From assembly GCF_028693135.1 (NCBI RefSeq), contig NZ_JAQUVZ010000007.1:62001-126000 (forward strand): a DNA stretch of 64,000 bases, read 5' to 3'. Shown in pieces: positions 32,205 to 43,375 of this stretch. The first letter of the stretch is position 1. The number at the start of each line of letters is the position of its first letter. This DNA is from Methanosarcina sp. Lineage in GTDB: Archaea > Halobacteriota > Methanosarcinia > Methanosarcinales > Methanosarcinaceae. Under the pieces are notes generated by a model. That model searched no databases. It was not told where the DNA came from and saw nothing but the letters and a program-made list of their open reading frames with translations. A program made the translations under genes and the position numbers.

Positions 32205-33410
32205 TTAAGTTTTTTCCAGGTCACTCAGCTTAAATTGTTTTGTGGCTTTTTTTACGTTAAAGTATTCCTTTGCAGCTTTTCCCACGGCTTCGCAGTGCTC
32301 TTTCGGGCTATATACTCCCATTCTCCAGTTATCCATATGGGCTTCCTGCAGGATTGATACGAAATGTGAAGCTTCATTAAGCGGGATCATCCTGTGATCT
32401 GCTTTTATCATTGCTTTCATTTCCAGCATTTCAGGAGTCTTTGGGATATCCACAATCACACATTGTGGGTCTACTCCTGCAAGTTCTGCAATCTCCTTCT
32501 CAGTTCTCTCAATTTTATCACGGTGCTTAAGCACACCTTTTCCTGCATCTTCAAGTCCAGTATAAAGCGCCCGCTTATAGAGTTTGCGTGTATCCAGTCG
32601 CCTGGCAAGTTCTCCTGCATATCCGCTTGCGTTTCGCATGGCTGCTGTCAGGTCTGTGTCATCCATTTGCCTGAGCCCGGAGGGGTCAAGTTCCCCATTT
32701 GTGATCATATACTCCACGGCTTTTGAGCACATTGCTTCCGAGATTCTGGTCACGTGATGATAGTAAACCGAGGTATTCATCCAGAAACGGGAAACCAGAA
32801 GAGATTCGGCAGCTTTCAACCCTCCATAGTCGACAACAAGCCTGTCTTCGTAAAAGTGCATCTGGTTGATCAGGCGGTTGTAGTCCACGATCCCGAAAGC
32901 AACGCCTGTGTAATGAGCGTCCCGGACAAGGTAGTCCATCCTGTCCACATCGATCTCACTGCTGAGAATCTGCCCTAAAGAGGTCTCGCCTTTGACATGT
33001 TTTGCAAGGTCCCCGGGGGAAATCCCGTGCTTTTTCAGTACTTCTTTTATTTCCCCTTTCCCTACAATTTCCTTTACATCGTCATGCCTGTGCCGGGTAT
33101 ACTTGTCGATAACATTCTCGGTTACGTGGGAAAAAGGTCCATGCCCCACATCGTGCAAAAGAGCGGCAGCCCTGATCTCCTTTTTTTTATCTTCTCCAAT
33201 GGAGTCGAGATTTTTCATCAGCATGGAGGCAAGGTGCATGGCTCCGAGGGAGTGTTCAAAACGGGTGTGGTTTGCTCCCGGATATACGAGGTTTGAAAAG
33301 CCAAGCTGCTTGATCCTTCTGAGGCGCTGCATCTGTGGGGTAGCCAGAAGTTCCTGGACTATTTCATCCATTTCGATGTAACCGTGTACGGGATCAAGGA
33401 CGACTTTCAT
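32205..33410 (-). CDS. HD-superfamily phosphohydrolase (dNTPase/SAMHD1-like)
   Basis: A 401-residue HD-domain protein. DPVHGYIEMDEIVQELLATPQMQRLRRIKQLG starts the family; the metal ligands are in TRFEHSLGAMHLA (H), LLHDVGHGPFSHVTE (HD) and SEIDVDRMDYLVRDAHYTG (D). Relatives hydrolyse dNTPs or other phosphomonoesters; the substrate of the archaeal branch is not settled. ATATATAATG about 25-30 bases upstream and no RBS suggest leaderless translation. It is divergent from cofD and shares a 127-bp spacer with it. Confidence 0.85.
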   Translation of the reverse strand: MKVVLDPVHGYIEMDEIVQELLATPQMQRLRRIKQLGFSNLVYPGANHTRFEHSLGAMHLASMLMKNLDSIGEDKKKEIRAAALLHDVGHGPFSHVTENVIDKYTRHRHDDVKEIVGKGEIKEVLKKHGISPGDLAKHVKGETSLGQILSSEIDVDRMDYLVRDAHYTGVAFGIVDYNRLINQMHFYEDRLVVDYGGLKAAESLLVSRFWMNTSVYYHHVTRISEAMCSKAVEYMITNGELDPSGLRQMDDTDLTAAMRNASGYAGELARRLDTRKLYKRALYTGLEDAGKGVLKHRDKIERTEKEIAELAGVDPQCVIVDIPKTPEMLEMKAMIKADHRMIPLNEASHFVSILQEAHMDNWRMGVYSPKEHCEAVGKAAKEYFNVKKATKQFKLSDLEKT

Positions 33411-33537
33411 TATTCTTTAGACAGATGTCATTATATATTGTTGTATCTATTACTTTGATGCTATTACTTTGATACTGCATAAGCTGCAGAAGCACCTGCC
33501 ACCCGAAGGCGGAATAAATCCGGGAAAGGTTATTATC

Positions 33538-34461
33538 ATGATCATATTATCAGGCGGTACCGGAACTCCCAAACTCCTTGACGGGCTCAAGGAAATCCTC
33601 CCGCCGGAGGAACTGACTGTTGTTGTAAACACTGCCGAAGACCTGTGGGTTTCAGGGAACCTGATCTCTCCAGACCTTGATACAGTGCTCTATCTCTTCT
33701 CAGACCAGATTGACCGAAAGAAATGGTGGGGCATAGAAAACGATACCTTCAGGACTTATGAGCGCATGCAGGAGCTTGGGGTCGAAGAAAGCATGAAGCT
33801 CGGGGACAGGGATCGGGCAACCCATATTATCCGCTCAAACCTCATCCGGGACGGGGCATCCATTACGGAAGCGACAGTAAAGCTTGCAGCCCTTTTCGGG
33901 ATCGAGGCAAACATTCTTCCTATGTCCGATGACCCGGTTTCTACCTGTATCGAGACTCTGAACGGGGTTATGCATTTTCAGGACTTCTGGATCGGAAAAC
34001 ATGGAGAGCCCGATGTGCTTGGAGTTGACATAAGAGGCGTTTCCGAAGCTTCAGTTGCTAAAAAGGTCATGGAAGCCCTTGAGAAGGACGACAAAGTCCT
34101 CATCGGCCCGAGCAACCCCATAACCAGCATAGGTCCCATCATTTCCCTACCAGGGATGAGGGAACTGCTGAAACAGAAAAAAGTGATTGCAGTTAGCCCC
34201 ATAATCGGGAATGCTCCTGTCAGTGGCCCCGCCGGGAAGCTGATGAAGGCATGCGGGCTTGAAGTCTCTTCTATGGGAGTTGCGGAGTACTATCAGGAAT
34301 TCCTTGACGTCTTTGTTTTCGATGAAAGGGATAGGGCAGACGAATTTGCATTTGAGAGGCTTGGTTGCCGTGCCTGTCGTGCAGATACCTTGATGACCTC
34401 AACGGAGAAAAGCAGGGAACTGGCAGAGTTCGTAGTCGGACTTTTCGACACCATATTATGA
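33538..34461 (+). CDS. cofD: 2-phospho-L-lactate transferase CofD
   Basis: A 307-residue enzyme of coenzyme F420 synthesis; it transfers the phospholactate-type moiety from the guanylylated donor to 7,8-didemethyl-8-hydroxy-5-deazariboflavin (Fo). ILSGGTGTPKLLDGL at the N-terminus, VVNTAEDLWVSGNLISPDLDTVLY, DRDRATHIIRSN and IGPSNPITSIGPII are CofD signatures. The frame is open from 33469, but the ATG at 33538 with AAAGGT upstream places GGTGTPK where CofD proteins begin. Downstream 34462-34815 is a pyrimidine-rich spacer with no gene. Confidence 0.95.
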   Translation: MIILSGGTGTPKLLDGLKEILPPEELTVVVNTAEDLWVSGNLISPDLDTVLYLFSDQIDRKKWWGIENDTFRTYERMQELGVEESMKLGDRDRATHIIRSNLIRDGASITEATVKLAALFGIEANILPMSDDPVSTCIETLNGVMHFQDFWIGKHGEPDVLGVDIRGVSEASVAKKVMEALEKDDKVLIGPSNPITSIGPIISLPGMRELLKQKKVIAVSPIIGNAPVSGPAGKLMKACGLEVSSMGVAEYYQEFLDVFVFDERDRADEFAFERLGCRACRADTLMTSTEKSRELAEFVVGLFDTIL

Positions 34462-34815
34462 TTTTTCCCTTTTTCCTTTTCCTTTTTAATTTTTTTCCTT
34501 TTTAATTTTTTTCCTTTTCTCTTTTTCCCTTTTTCTGTTCTTTTTTCTTCATTCTCTCTTTTCTTTCCTGTAAATTTCTTTTTCCTTCTTTTTTCTCATG
34601 ATATGGGTTTTTCTGCGGATCTGATTTTTTTCCCTGCTGATATGGTCTTCAACGTTAACAAAATTCGAAAGATTTATGTATTATTTTTTTCTTCTTTTGT
34701 AACATTAAAAAACATAAAATTGAAATTTTGTCTTATTTGTTAAGCTATATCTCCTTGCAAATGCTATTTTGTTGTAAGATTAAAGAAATGATTAACGGGT
34801 AGTAGAGGATAAAGC

Positions 34816-36909
34816 ATGATTGGAATAGGTTTAATTGCTAATAGAAAAATAAAAACAAAAATCATAGATTTTGTTTTACTGACAATACTTGTTTTCTCCC
34901 TTGGTTCCATACCGGGGATGGCACATGAAGCTGATAACCAGGAGTTGATGGCTCAGGTTTTTACTGCAGCCGAAGCAAGCCTTGGAGATATTGGAGCTGA
35001 AGATACTCTCATTATCACAGACATTGGTTCTCCTGCAGAATCTTATGTTTTCCTGGACGACTTCTATTCGGAGTTTTACGGAAGGGAGTTATTGTATACA
35101 GAGAACCTGCTTGTAGTCCAGAACGCCAGGAATGCTCCTCTCTGGTTTGCTTTCTTTAACAAATCCAGTGAGAACTGTACTTATATCGAAGTTTCATACG
35201 GAGATGAGAATGAGGTCAGCTACCAGGTAACAGAAAATATAGACTTTGATACCCTTTCCGAAAGCTCGGAGTCCGTAGCAGCCTGGAATGAAAAAGTAAG
35301 CTCAAAGGTGTTTGACGGGCGTGAATTTGCCATCCTTACAATTTCCAATGCTTGGGCTACAGGAAATCTTGATTATGACCTGATGCAATGCCTGGAACTT
35401 CACAACCACTTCTGTCCAGGAGTTTCCAGCGGCTTTGTGCTTGCGAACTGGATGGAAGAAAATTACCCGCTTGAGGAAGGGGTAAGTTATACGGTTTTCT
35501 CTTGCCCTAACTGGTGCAAAGAAGACGTTTTTGTAAAGCGCTGGGATGCCACCCCTGGAAAAGGAGGGATCTGGGTTTCTGCGCTCACGGATGAAGAGAT
35601 AGAAGCAATCGGGAACTCTCCTGCCGGAATCTTTGTGGTTACGGATAAGAAAGCCGGAACAATGAAGGCAGTAGTCCTCGGATTTGACTTTGATGTCGTG
35701 AATGCGAAGTGCGGGGCAAAAGAAGACGATCCTGCCTGGCTTTCGAAATACTTGATGGACCTCTGGCTTATGGACAGGGAAAACTGGGATGAGGAAGGAC
35801 TTGTTACGGAAATCGCAGTCATTGACATTGATGAGGATACCCTGAGTGAAATGAAAATGTCGGGTGTTAATCCTTATGTTGTCCTTGGGCTGCTCAACCC
35901 GGCAGGAAATGGCAATCCCTCAGTTGATAACTCGGAGTTGATGGATCAGGTTTTTGCCGAGGCCGAAGAAAGCCTTGGAGACCTTAACCCTGAAAACACT
36001 CTTATTATCACGGATATCGGCTCTCCGGCAGAATCTGATTTTTTTCTGAATGACTTCTATTCGGAGTTTTACGGAAGGGAGTTACAATACACACAGAACC
36101 TGCTTGCAGTGCAGAACGCAAGAAATGCCCCTCTCTGGTTTGCCTTCTTTGACAAATCCAGCGGGAACTGTACTTATATCGAAGTTTCATACGAAGATGA
36201 TACTGAGATTAGCTATCAGGTAACGGAAAATATAGACTTTGACACCCTTTCCAAAAACCAGAAGTCCATAGATGCCTGGAGTGAAAAAGTAAACTCTTCG
36301 GTTTTTGATGGGCGTGAATTTGCTATCCTTACAATTTCCAATGCCTGGGCTACCGGAGATCTTGATTATGAACTTATGCAGTGCCTGGAACTGCACAACC
36401 ACTTCTGTCCTGGGGTTTCAAGTGGCTATGTACTTGCAAACTGGATGGAAGATAATTACCCGCTTGAGGATGGGGTAAGTTATACGGTCTTTTCCTCCCC
36501 TCAGTGGTGTAAAGATGATGTTTTCTTAAAGCGCTGGGATGCCACCCCAGGAACAGGAGGAATCTGGGTCTCTGAATTGACCGACGAACAAATAGAAGCA
36601 ATTGATAACTCTCTTGCCGGAATTTTCGTTGTTAAGGATAAAAATGCCGGAACTCTTAAGGCAGTGGTGCTTGGATATGATTCTGATCTTGTGAGTGCAC
36701 AGTGCGGGGCAAAAGAGAATGATCCTGCATGGGTCTCAAAATATCTAAAGGACCTCTGGCTTATGGACCCGGATAACTGGGAAGGTCTTGTTACGGAAAT
36801 CGCAGTTATTGACATTAATGGGGATACCCTGAGCGAAATGGAACTGGCAGATACAAATCCCTATGAAGTTCTTGGACTGCTCAACTCGCCAGGGAATGTG
36901 AGTGCCTGA
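34816..36909 (+). CDS. Secreted protein with two tandem FmdE-like domains
   Basis: A 697-residue exported protein: a signal peptide (about 18-38, ending GMAHEAD), then two ~330-residue repeats (about 44-365 and 372-690) that are some 80% alike. Each has the FmdE/FwdE signature ELHNHFCPGVSSG, a Cys pair region (CPNWCKED or SPQWCKDD), WDATPGKGGIWVS and a C-terminal CGAKEDDP. FmdE-domain proteins are usually cytoplasmic partners of formylmethanofuran dehydrogenase or metal-binding relatives; the exported tandem form suggests an external metal- or heme-related role (inference). The second repeat has lost the first Cys of its CPNWC pair. AGAGGAT precedes the ATG. Confidence 0.8.
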   Translation: MIGIGLIANRKIKTKIIDFVLLTILVFSLGSIPGMAHEADNQELMAQVFTAAEASLGDIGAEDTLIITDIGSPAESYVFLDDFYSEFYGRELLYTENLLVVQNARNAPLWFAFFNKSSENCTYIEVSYGDENEVSYQVTENIDFDTLSESSESVAAWNEKVSSKVFDGREFAILTISNAWATGNLDYDLMQCLELHNHFCPGVSSGFVLANWMEENYPLEEGVSYTVFSCPNWCKEDVFVKRWDATPGKGGIWVSALTDEEIEAIGNSPAGIFVVTDKKAGTMKAVVLGFDFDVVNAKCGAKEDDPAWLSKYLMDLWLMDRENWDEEGLVTEIAVIDIDEDTLSEMKMSGVNPYVVLGLLNPAGNGNPSVDNSELMDQVFAEAEESLGDLNPENTLIITDIGSPAESDFFLNDFYSEFYGRELQYTQNLLAVQNARNAPLWFAFFDKSSGNCTYIEVSYEDDTEISYQVTENIDFDTLSKNQKSIDAWSEKVNSSVFDGREFAILTISNAWATGDLDYELMQCLELHNHFCPGVSSGYVLANWMEDNYPLEDGVSYTVFSSPQWCKDDVFLKRWDATPGTGGIWVSELTDEQIEAIDNSLAGIFVVKDKNAGTLKAVVLGYDSDLVSAQCGAKENDPAWVSKYLKDLWLMDPDNWEGLVTEIAVIDINGDTLSEMELADTNPYEVLGLLNSPGNVSA

Positions 36910-37373
36910 AAATGGATTTTCTGAAATCGGGAGCTGGATGAATATGTCTAAAACAGGGCAAAATGTCCGTTGCTGACTATTGAAGGCAAGTTCCTGACTA
37001 TTGGAGGATTTTGATGGGTTTTTTAACCCCTTTTCTTTTTTACCCTGTTTTCTTTTTTATTTTTTATTTTTCACGATTTTTTACATATCCCTTTACCTTT
37101 ATTATCCTTAAATTTATTAACACTGACATAACTATTTATTACAAATTCTCCTGCACCCCCGGATGCATGCACTCAAGGGTGTAAATAGAAATAGCATCTG
37201 GAAAACCAAAGTTATATCAAGTACTTCAATGTTTCCTGAACTCGATTTATCTTTCTCGGTAGCGTGTTGTATATCCGTATCCGCTTCGAGATGCAGTATT
37301 CTCGAGGGAACAGGATCTAATTTCAGGGTTTTTACTTCCCGGAATATTGAGACAGCCAAAAAAGGTTAGAACC

Positions 37374-37943
37374 ATGCTTGAAAGACTGAAAAATTCACTA
37401 ATTAATTCTCCTGTGATGAAGCGAGGGGAGTATAACTATTTTATCCATCCTATTTCTGATGGTGTACCTTCCCTTGATCCCCATATGGTAGAGGAGATTG
37501 CCGATTACATCGCAGAGATAGCAGATATGAACGTTGACACTATCCTGACTGTGGAAGCTATGGGCATTCCGGTTGCAAACGCCCTCTCCCTGAAAACCGG
37601 ACTTCCTCTTACCATCGTCCGGAAGCGCCCTTACTTCCTTGAAGGAGAAGTGGAACTCTCCCAGAGCACAGGCTATTCGAAAGGTGTCCTCTATATAAAC
37701 GGGCTCAAAAAGGGAGACAGAGTAATTATCGTTGACGACGTTATCAGTACGGGTGGAACGCTTCTTGCCCTTGTAAGGGCGTTAAAAAATATGGGCGTCG
37801 AGGTAACGGATGTAATTTCCGTTATAGGGCGCGGAGACGGTTATCTTAAGCTAAAGGAACTCGGATTTAAACCCAAGGTTCTCGTCACAATTGATGTGAG
37901 TGAGAAAGGTGTGGAGATTAAGGATGTCTTTGGGGATCAGTGA
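37374..37943 (+). CDS. hpt: Hypoxanthine phosphoribosyltransferase
   Basis: A 189-residue archaeal purine salvage enzyme (type I PRTase), converting hypoxanthine (possibly adenine/guanine) plus PRPP to the nucleotide. The PRPP motif is [17 protein letters not shown] (about 116-132); [20 protein letters not shown] and [13 protein letters not shown] are typical of the archaeal Hpt group. The ATG at 37374 is chosen because archaeal Hpt starts MLERL; AAGGTT lies upstream. Its end overlaps dph2 by 20 bp. About 450 bp of leader/spacer precede it, with a GCACCC...GGGTGT hairpin near 37150-37180 but no gene. Confidence 0.9.
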   Translation: MLERLKNSLINSPVMKRGEYNYFIHPISDGVPSLDPHMVEEIADYIAEIADMNVDTILTVEAMGIPVANALSLKTGLPLTIVRKRPYFLEGEVELSQSTGYSKGVLYINGLKKGDRVIIVDDVISTGGTLLALVRALKNMGVEVTDVISVIGRGDGYLKLKELGFKPKVLVTIDVSEKGVEIKDVFGDQ

Positions 37944-38931
37944 AGCATTCGATTTAAGGCCTGACTATATTATCAGCGTAATAAAGGATACGAAAGCAAA
38001 GCTTGTGGGCTTTCAGTTTCCTGAAGGGCTGAAACGGAAAGGCCCGAAGCTTGCGAAAGTTGTTGAGGAAGCTACCGGAGCTGAGATTCTCATCTCAGGA
38101 GATCCCTGTTTTGGGGCGTGTGACCTTGATCGGACTCTCCTTGACCATGTTGATATTCTTTTCCACTTTGGGCATGCGGAACTGGAAGACGTTAAGCTTT
38201 CAGATAAAGTGTACTTTATCGAAACCCGCTCCTCAATTGATGTCCGGCCTGTTGTTGAGAAGGCTGTCCCGGAATTGAAAGGACAGAGAATAGGGCTGAT
38301 CACCACTGTCCAGCATGTCCATAAGCTTTCGGATGCATGCAGTGTGCTCGAGAAACTTGGGAAAACCTGCGTTATCGGACGTGGGGACTCCAGGATTGCT
38401 TATGCAGGGCAGGTGCTCGGCTGCAATTTCTCGGCAGCGCGGGATGAAGATTGTGATGAGTACCTTTATATCGGAAGCGGGGACTTCCATCCCCTTGGGG
38501 TATCCCTTTCCACAAAAAAACGTGTCCTTGCAGCTGATCCCTTTTCCGGGGAAGTCCGTGAGGTTAACCCTTCAAAGGTTCTCCGTCAGCGGAGTGCGGT
38601 AATTGCAAAGTCTCTGGATGCGCAGGTTTTCGGGATCATTGTCTCAAGCAAAAACGGGCAGAAAAGGATGGAACTAGCTTCTTCTCTCAAAAAACTTGCA
38701 AGAAAACATGGAAAGGAAGCACACCTGATCCTTATCGATCTCGTAACTCCTGACCAGCTCCTTCAGTTCAAGGTGGATGCTTTCGTAAACACTGCCTGTC
38801 CGCGGCTTGCTGTGGATGAAGTAGGACGTTTTCCTTCCCCTATGCTGACCCCACAGGAGTTTGAGATCGTGCTTGGAGAACGTGAATGGGAAAAGCTTGT
38901 GCTGGACGAAATTACCGAGGAACCTGTATAA
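37924..38931 (+). CDS. dph2: Diphthamide synthase subunit Dph2
   Basis: A 335-residue archaeal Dph2, a [4Fe-4S] enzyme that uses S-adenosylmethionine to add the 3-amino-3-carboxypropyl group to a histidine of elongation factor 2. The three cluster cysteines are in [19 protein letters not shown] and [26 protein letters not shown] is the N-terminal family block. The start at 37924 lies inside hpt. The 3' end, including the stop codon, is the first unit of a 23-bp tandem repeat. Confidence 0.92.
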   Translation: MSLGISEAFDLRPDYIISVIKDTKAKLVGFQFPEGLKRKGPKLAKVVEEATGAEILISGDPCFGACDLDRTLLDHVDILFHFGHAELEDVKLSDKVYFIETRSSIDVRPVVEKAVPELKGQRIGLITTVQHVHKLSDACSVLEKLGKTCVIGRGDSRIAYAGQVLGCNFSAARDEDCDEYLYIGSGDFHPLGVSLSTKKRVLAADPFSGEVREVNPSKVLRQRSAVIAKSLDAQVFGIIVSSKNGQKRMELASSLKKLARKHGKEAHLILIDLVTPDQLLQFKVDAFVNTACPRLAVDEVGRFPSPMLTPQEFEIVLGEREWEKLVLDEITEEPV

Positions 38932-39054
38932 CCTTTTATCAGATGCCTGTATAACCTTTTACCAAATGCTTGTATAACCTTTTACCAAATGCTTGTATAA
39001 CCTTTTACCAAATGCTTGTATAACCTTTTACCAAATGCTTGTATAACCTTTTGC
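38922..39054. repeat. 23-bp tandem repeat spanning the dph2 stop codon, 6 copies
   Basis: Unit TGCTTGTATAACCTTTTACCAAA, about six copies. The first, CCTGTATAACCTTTTATCAGA, contains the last Val codon and TAA stop of dph2; the array thus appears seeded from the gene's 3' end. Each unit has a TATAA and a CCTTTT run. Confidence 0.9.
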
Positions 39055-39085
39055 CAGATCTAAAACAGAGAAGAAAACAAAAGAT

Positions 39086-39679
39086 ATGAAACAGAGAAAA
39101 CTTGAAATTCTGCTTGAAGAAGTCGAAGGTTTTTCCAATCCCGAACTTGAGCTGGAGCAATACCAGACCCCTTCTCCCCTTGCTGCGGAAATACTCCATT
39201 TCGCTTATATGCAGGGAGACCTTAACGAATCGGTCCAGGACCTGGGCTGCGGTACCGGTATTCTTGCAATCGGAGCAAAATTTCTGGGAGCCAGGGAGGT
39301 CGTGGGTTATGATACTGACCCGAAGGCGCTTGAGGTTGCAAAAAAAAATTCAGAGAAGCTTGGAGTGGATGTGGAGTTCATTTGCTCCGATATTTCGGAA
39401 GTCTCAGGGCATGTAAAAACCACACTTATGAACCCTCCATTCGGGGCAAGAGTTAAAGGCAGGGACAGACCTTTTCTTTCATCAGCATTAAGAACAAGTG
39501 AGATAATATATTCCATCCACAACCGCGGAAGCCTTGCTTTTATCCAAAAGTTCATTAAGCCTGCGGTCATTACACACTCTTACGTTGCGAAATTCCCCCT
39601 AAAAAAGACTTTCGATTTCCATCAAAAAGAAAGAGAAATTATTGAGGTAGAGATTTACAGGGTCGCTGTTCATGAATAA
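39086..39679 (+). CDS. METTL5-like N6-adenine RNA methyltransferase
   Basis: A 197-residue class I methyltransferase: DLGCGTGILAIGAKFLGA (SAM motif I, about 53-70), YDTDPKALEVAKKN (acidic loop) and the catalytic motif NPPFGARVKGRDRPFL (about 114-129), NPPF being that of N6-adenine enzymes. The N-terminal LEQYQTPSPLAAEILHFA is also typical. The human relative METTL5 modifies 18S rRNA; an archaeal rRNA target is likely. It lies between dph2 and csl4, a known archaeal translation/exosome neighbourhood. Confidence 0.85.
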   Translation: MKQRKLEILLEEVEGFSNPELELEQYQTPSPLAAEILHFAYMQGDLNESVQDLGCGTGILAIGAKFLGAREVVGYDTDPKALEVAKKNSEKLGVDVEFICSDISEVSGHVKTTLMNPPFGARVKGRDRPFLSSALRTSEIIYSIHNRGSLAFIQKFIKPAVITHSYVAKFPLKKTFDFHQKEREIIEVEIYRVAVHE

Positions 39680-39826
39680 AGCCTGTGTTCAGGAGCCATT
39701 TAAGGCATCATGTTTGACAGCTTTACATCTCATATTTCATTTTAAAAGGCGGAATTAATAACTCTATTGTATAGAGAACAGGTCATAGTATAGAGGATAA
39801 ATACGTAACACATAGAATAAACCCAT

Positions 39827-39921
39827 GGCGTAAACAGATACTTCGGGATAAATAATCTGAAAGAAATAAGCTGGATGGATGCTTTACAAGATATACTGTA
39901 TGCATTGAAACTTACGCCATG
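39827..39921. repeat. Inverted repeat bounding a 95-bp spacer segment
   Basis: CATGGCGTAA (about 39827) is matched by TTACGCCATG (about 39911). The same GGCGTAAAC string starts the element relic at 44931. This suggests a small non-autonomous insertion or its ends. The rest of 39680-40095 shows no gene. Confidence 0.4.
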
Positions 39922-40095
39922 CTGCAAGGGAAGAATTAACTTGAAGATACTAAGGAAGGAAATTTTACTCCTATTCCTTCCGAAGATGAGTTATCTATGA
40001 GTTCGATTGCCGCCAAAAACTCTATAAAGACTAATTAAAAATTATTAAAACGACTTATCTATATCCACTAATAGCGATAATTCGAATGAGGGATC

Positions 40096-41115
40096 ATGAT
40101 TAGAATCCGAAAAAATAAAACTACTAGGAAAAAATTAACAGGTCCTGGTGAAGGAAAGTCGATTGCTGATAAATCGGTCCCAGCAGCTGCAGACAGCAGG
40201 GGCTCCCAAAGGGATCCGCCACGGGATCAATCTCGGGATCAGTCGCGGGAACCAAGGCCCCAGTTTAAAAGCCAGCCCCGAACTCAGTCCAGAGATCAGT
40301 CCAGAGATCAGTCCAGAGATCAGTTCAAGGGTCCGGCAAGGGACAAGTTTAGGGCTCAACCCAGGGGTCAACCTAGAGGTCAGCCCAGAGATCAGTTCAA
40401 GGGCCCGTCTAGAGACCAGCCCACAGATCATTTCAAAGGTGATCCTAACAAAAAGAGAAGGTTCCCATATCCTAAGAAAACTTCCCGGGATGGGAAGGAA
40501 ATGCCAGGTTCCAGGCCTTCTGCCGGAGAAGCCGTGAGATCTGAAGAAGACCTTGAAAAAGGAGGCTTTGTCCTTCCGGGAGAACTTGTCGGAACTACAG
40601 AGGAATTCAAATCTGGCTCCGGAACAGCAGTAATTGCTGGAGACATTTATTCTACTGCCACAGGCAATGTATTCATTGACCAAAAAGCCCGAGTGGTCCT
40701 GGTTAAGCCAAATACTCTTACTCCAAATCTTCTTAAAGTAGGGGACATAGTCTACGGCAGGATCACTGACGTCCGCGAGTCCGGGGCAATGGTGGAAGTT
40801 GCAGGAATTGAAGGAAAAGAAAACAGGGAAATTGTTAGCTTAAGGCCCGGGGATATCCACGTTTCAAATGTAAGGGACTCCTATGTTAAGAGGCTGTTAG
40901 ATGAGTTCAGACCCTTTGATATTATAAGAGCCAGAGTCATTGAAGTTGACAGAATGCGCCTTACCACAGCCGAAGACTCCCTCGGAGTTGTAAAAGCTTA
41001 CTGCTCAAACTGTAGAGGAGATCTTGTTCTGGAAGGGAAAAAGCTTAAATGCCCTGTCTGCAATATGACTGAAACCCGTAAGATTTCAACCGAGTACGGG
41101 AAAGGAATCCAATAA
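40096..41115 (+). CDS. csl4: Exosome RNA-binding protein Csl4 with repeat-rich N-terminal extension
   Basis: A 339-residue Csl4, cap subunit of the archaeal exosome. The canonical part is residues about 155-339: an N-terminal barrel (FVLPGELVGTTEEF), an S1 RNA-binding domain (VGDIVYGRITDVRESGAMVEV) and a zinc ribbon (CSNCRGDLVLEGKKLKCPVC). Ahead of it lie about 150 residues of low complexity, a Basic/Arg-Asp-Gln-rich stretch with SRDQSRDQ, QPRGQPRG and QFKGPSRDQ repeats (about 38-118), absent from ordinary Csl4 (~180-200 aa). GAGGGATC precedes the ATG closely. It is followed by rpoL; dph2 and the methyltransferase are upstream. Confidence 0.9.
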   Translation: MIRIRKNKTTRKKLTGPGEGKSIADKSVPAAADSRGSQRDPPRDQSRDQSREPRPQFKSQPRTQSRDQSRDQSRDQFKGPARDKFRAQPRGQPRGQPRDQFKGPSRDQPTDHFKGDPNKKRRFPYPKKTSRDGKEMPGSRPSAGEAVRSEEDLEKGGFVLPGELVGTTEEFKSGSGTAVIAGDIYSTATGNVFIDQKARVVLVKPNTLTPNLLKVGDIVYGRITDVRESGAMVEVAGIEGKENREIVSLRPGDIHVSNVRDSYVKRLLDEFRPFDIIRARVIEVDRMRLTTAEDSLGVVKAYCSNCRGDLVLEGKKLKCPVCNMTETRKISTEYGKGIQ

Positions 41116-41231
41116 ATTTCTCTTTCCCTTTCTTACCTTATACAGGCATCAGCATTTTATGACGAATTATACATTCTATGGCAGGCTTGTTGTAGCCGGC
41201 TATATTATTCACCATTTACAGGTGGTCACCA

Positions 41232-41510
41232 ATGGAACTGAACATCATTAACAAAACAAATAATGAGCTCGAAGTCGAGTTCAGAGGCGAATCTCACACC
41301 CTTCTCAATCTTCTCAAGGACCTCCTGATTAAAGATGACAGGGTTGAAGTAGCTTTTTACGACATGAAACACGTGAGCATCAGCGAACCCATCCTTTACC
41401 TCAAAACCGATGGTACTGACCCGATTCTGATCTTAAAGGAAACGGCAGCAATCATTGTTACTCAGTGCGACGAGTTTATCGAGGTCTTCAGCAAGGCAGT
41501 AAATGCCTGA
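41232..41510 (+). CDS. rpoL: DNA-directed RNA polymerase subunit L (Rpo11)
   Basis: A 92-residue archaeal RNA polymerase assembly subunit, the partner of Rpo3 and homologue of eukaryotic Rpb11. NELEVEFRGESHTLLNLLKDLLIKDDRVEVAFYD matches the conserved dimerisation fold. It lies downstream of csl4 with a short gap. AGGTGG precedes the ATG. Terminator-like hairpin follows. Confidence 0.95.
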   Translation: MELNIINKTNNELEVEFRGESHTLLNLLKDLLIKDDRVEVAFYDMKHVSISEPILYLKTDGTDPILILKETAAIIVTQCDEFIEVFSKAVNA

Positions 41511-41525
41511 AGCCGATGCCTGCAG

Positions 41526-41562
41526 GACGTCTCTTAAACAGACGTTTTGCTCATTTTTCTTC
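41526..41562 (+). terminator. Terminator-like hairpin after rpoL
   Basis: ACGTCT-CTTAAAC-AGACGT stem-loop followed by TTTTGCTCATTTTTCTT. The rest of 41563-42008 is AT-rich spacer with a CTACGGTAGTCTT duplication (about 41682-41712) and several TATA-like stretches upstream of the SepCysS gene; no gene is seen there. Confidence 0.5.
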
Positions 41563-41996
41563 GATCGGAGATTTTTTCCTGCTCTGTACTTTCAGGTAAC
41601 GGCTTCTGGATAGTATTTTCTTTTCACTTTGCCTTTTTTACGTTATGCTTTTAAATAAATGAAATTCAGTTATCCCTCTTCTACGGTAGTCTTTTTCTAC
41701 GGTAGTCTTCTTCTACAGTATTTTGCTGTCTTTTTTATAGCTATTTCTGGAATACATTTTTATGAATTCTTGATAATATCACTGGATACATAGAGCCTTA
41801 AGAAAGTTAATTTTCATAAGAAATGCTAAATCAATCCACAGTAAATGGTTTTTATAGCCTTATGAACAGTAGACCAGAAACTTATATCCTGGATTCATAA
41901 CATTTACAACTATACCGGAAGTCTTACACAGGATATAATTGTACAGTCTAAGCCAGAAATTTATAAGTTTAAATCACAAATTTACATTTATAATGA

Positions 41997-43169
<1,173 letters not shown>

Positions 43170-43375
43170 AATCTGTCAGGAAGTCTTTTGCTCTTTCCTG
43201 AGTAAATTGTGTTTTTGAAGTCCCGGTCTACTTCTCAGTTGAAGTTTTAAATTCCGGGCGACTTTATTTTTTGATTCCAGGCTACTTTATTTCTGATTTT
43301 TGGTTTGCTTCCTGTTATTTTTGCTCATTTTATCTTTTTCCTTTCCCGCTTATCCGGTGAGGGTAGAAAGCTATT

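Noticed and set aside
37132-37373. Short ORFs and a hairpin in the hpt leader, considered as a purine riboswitch
   Set aside because: Only one GC hairpin is visible, with no conserved purine-aptamer junction; ORFs on both strands lack support.
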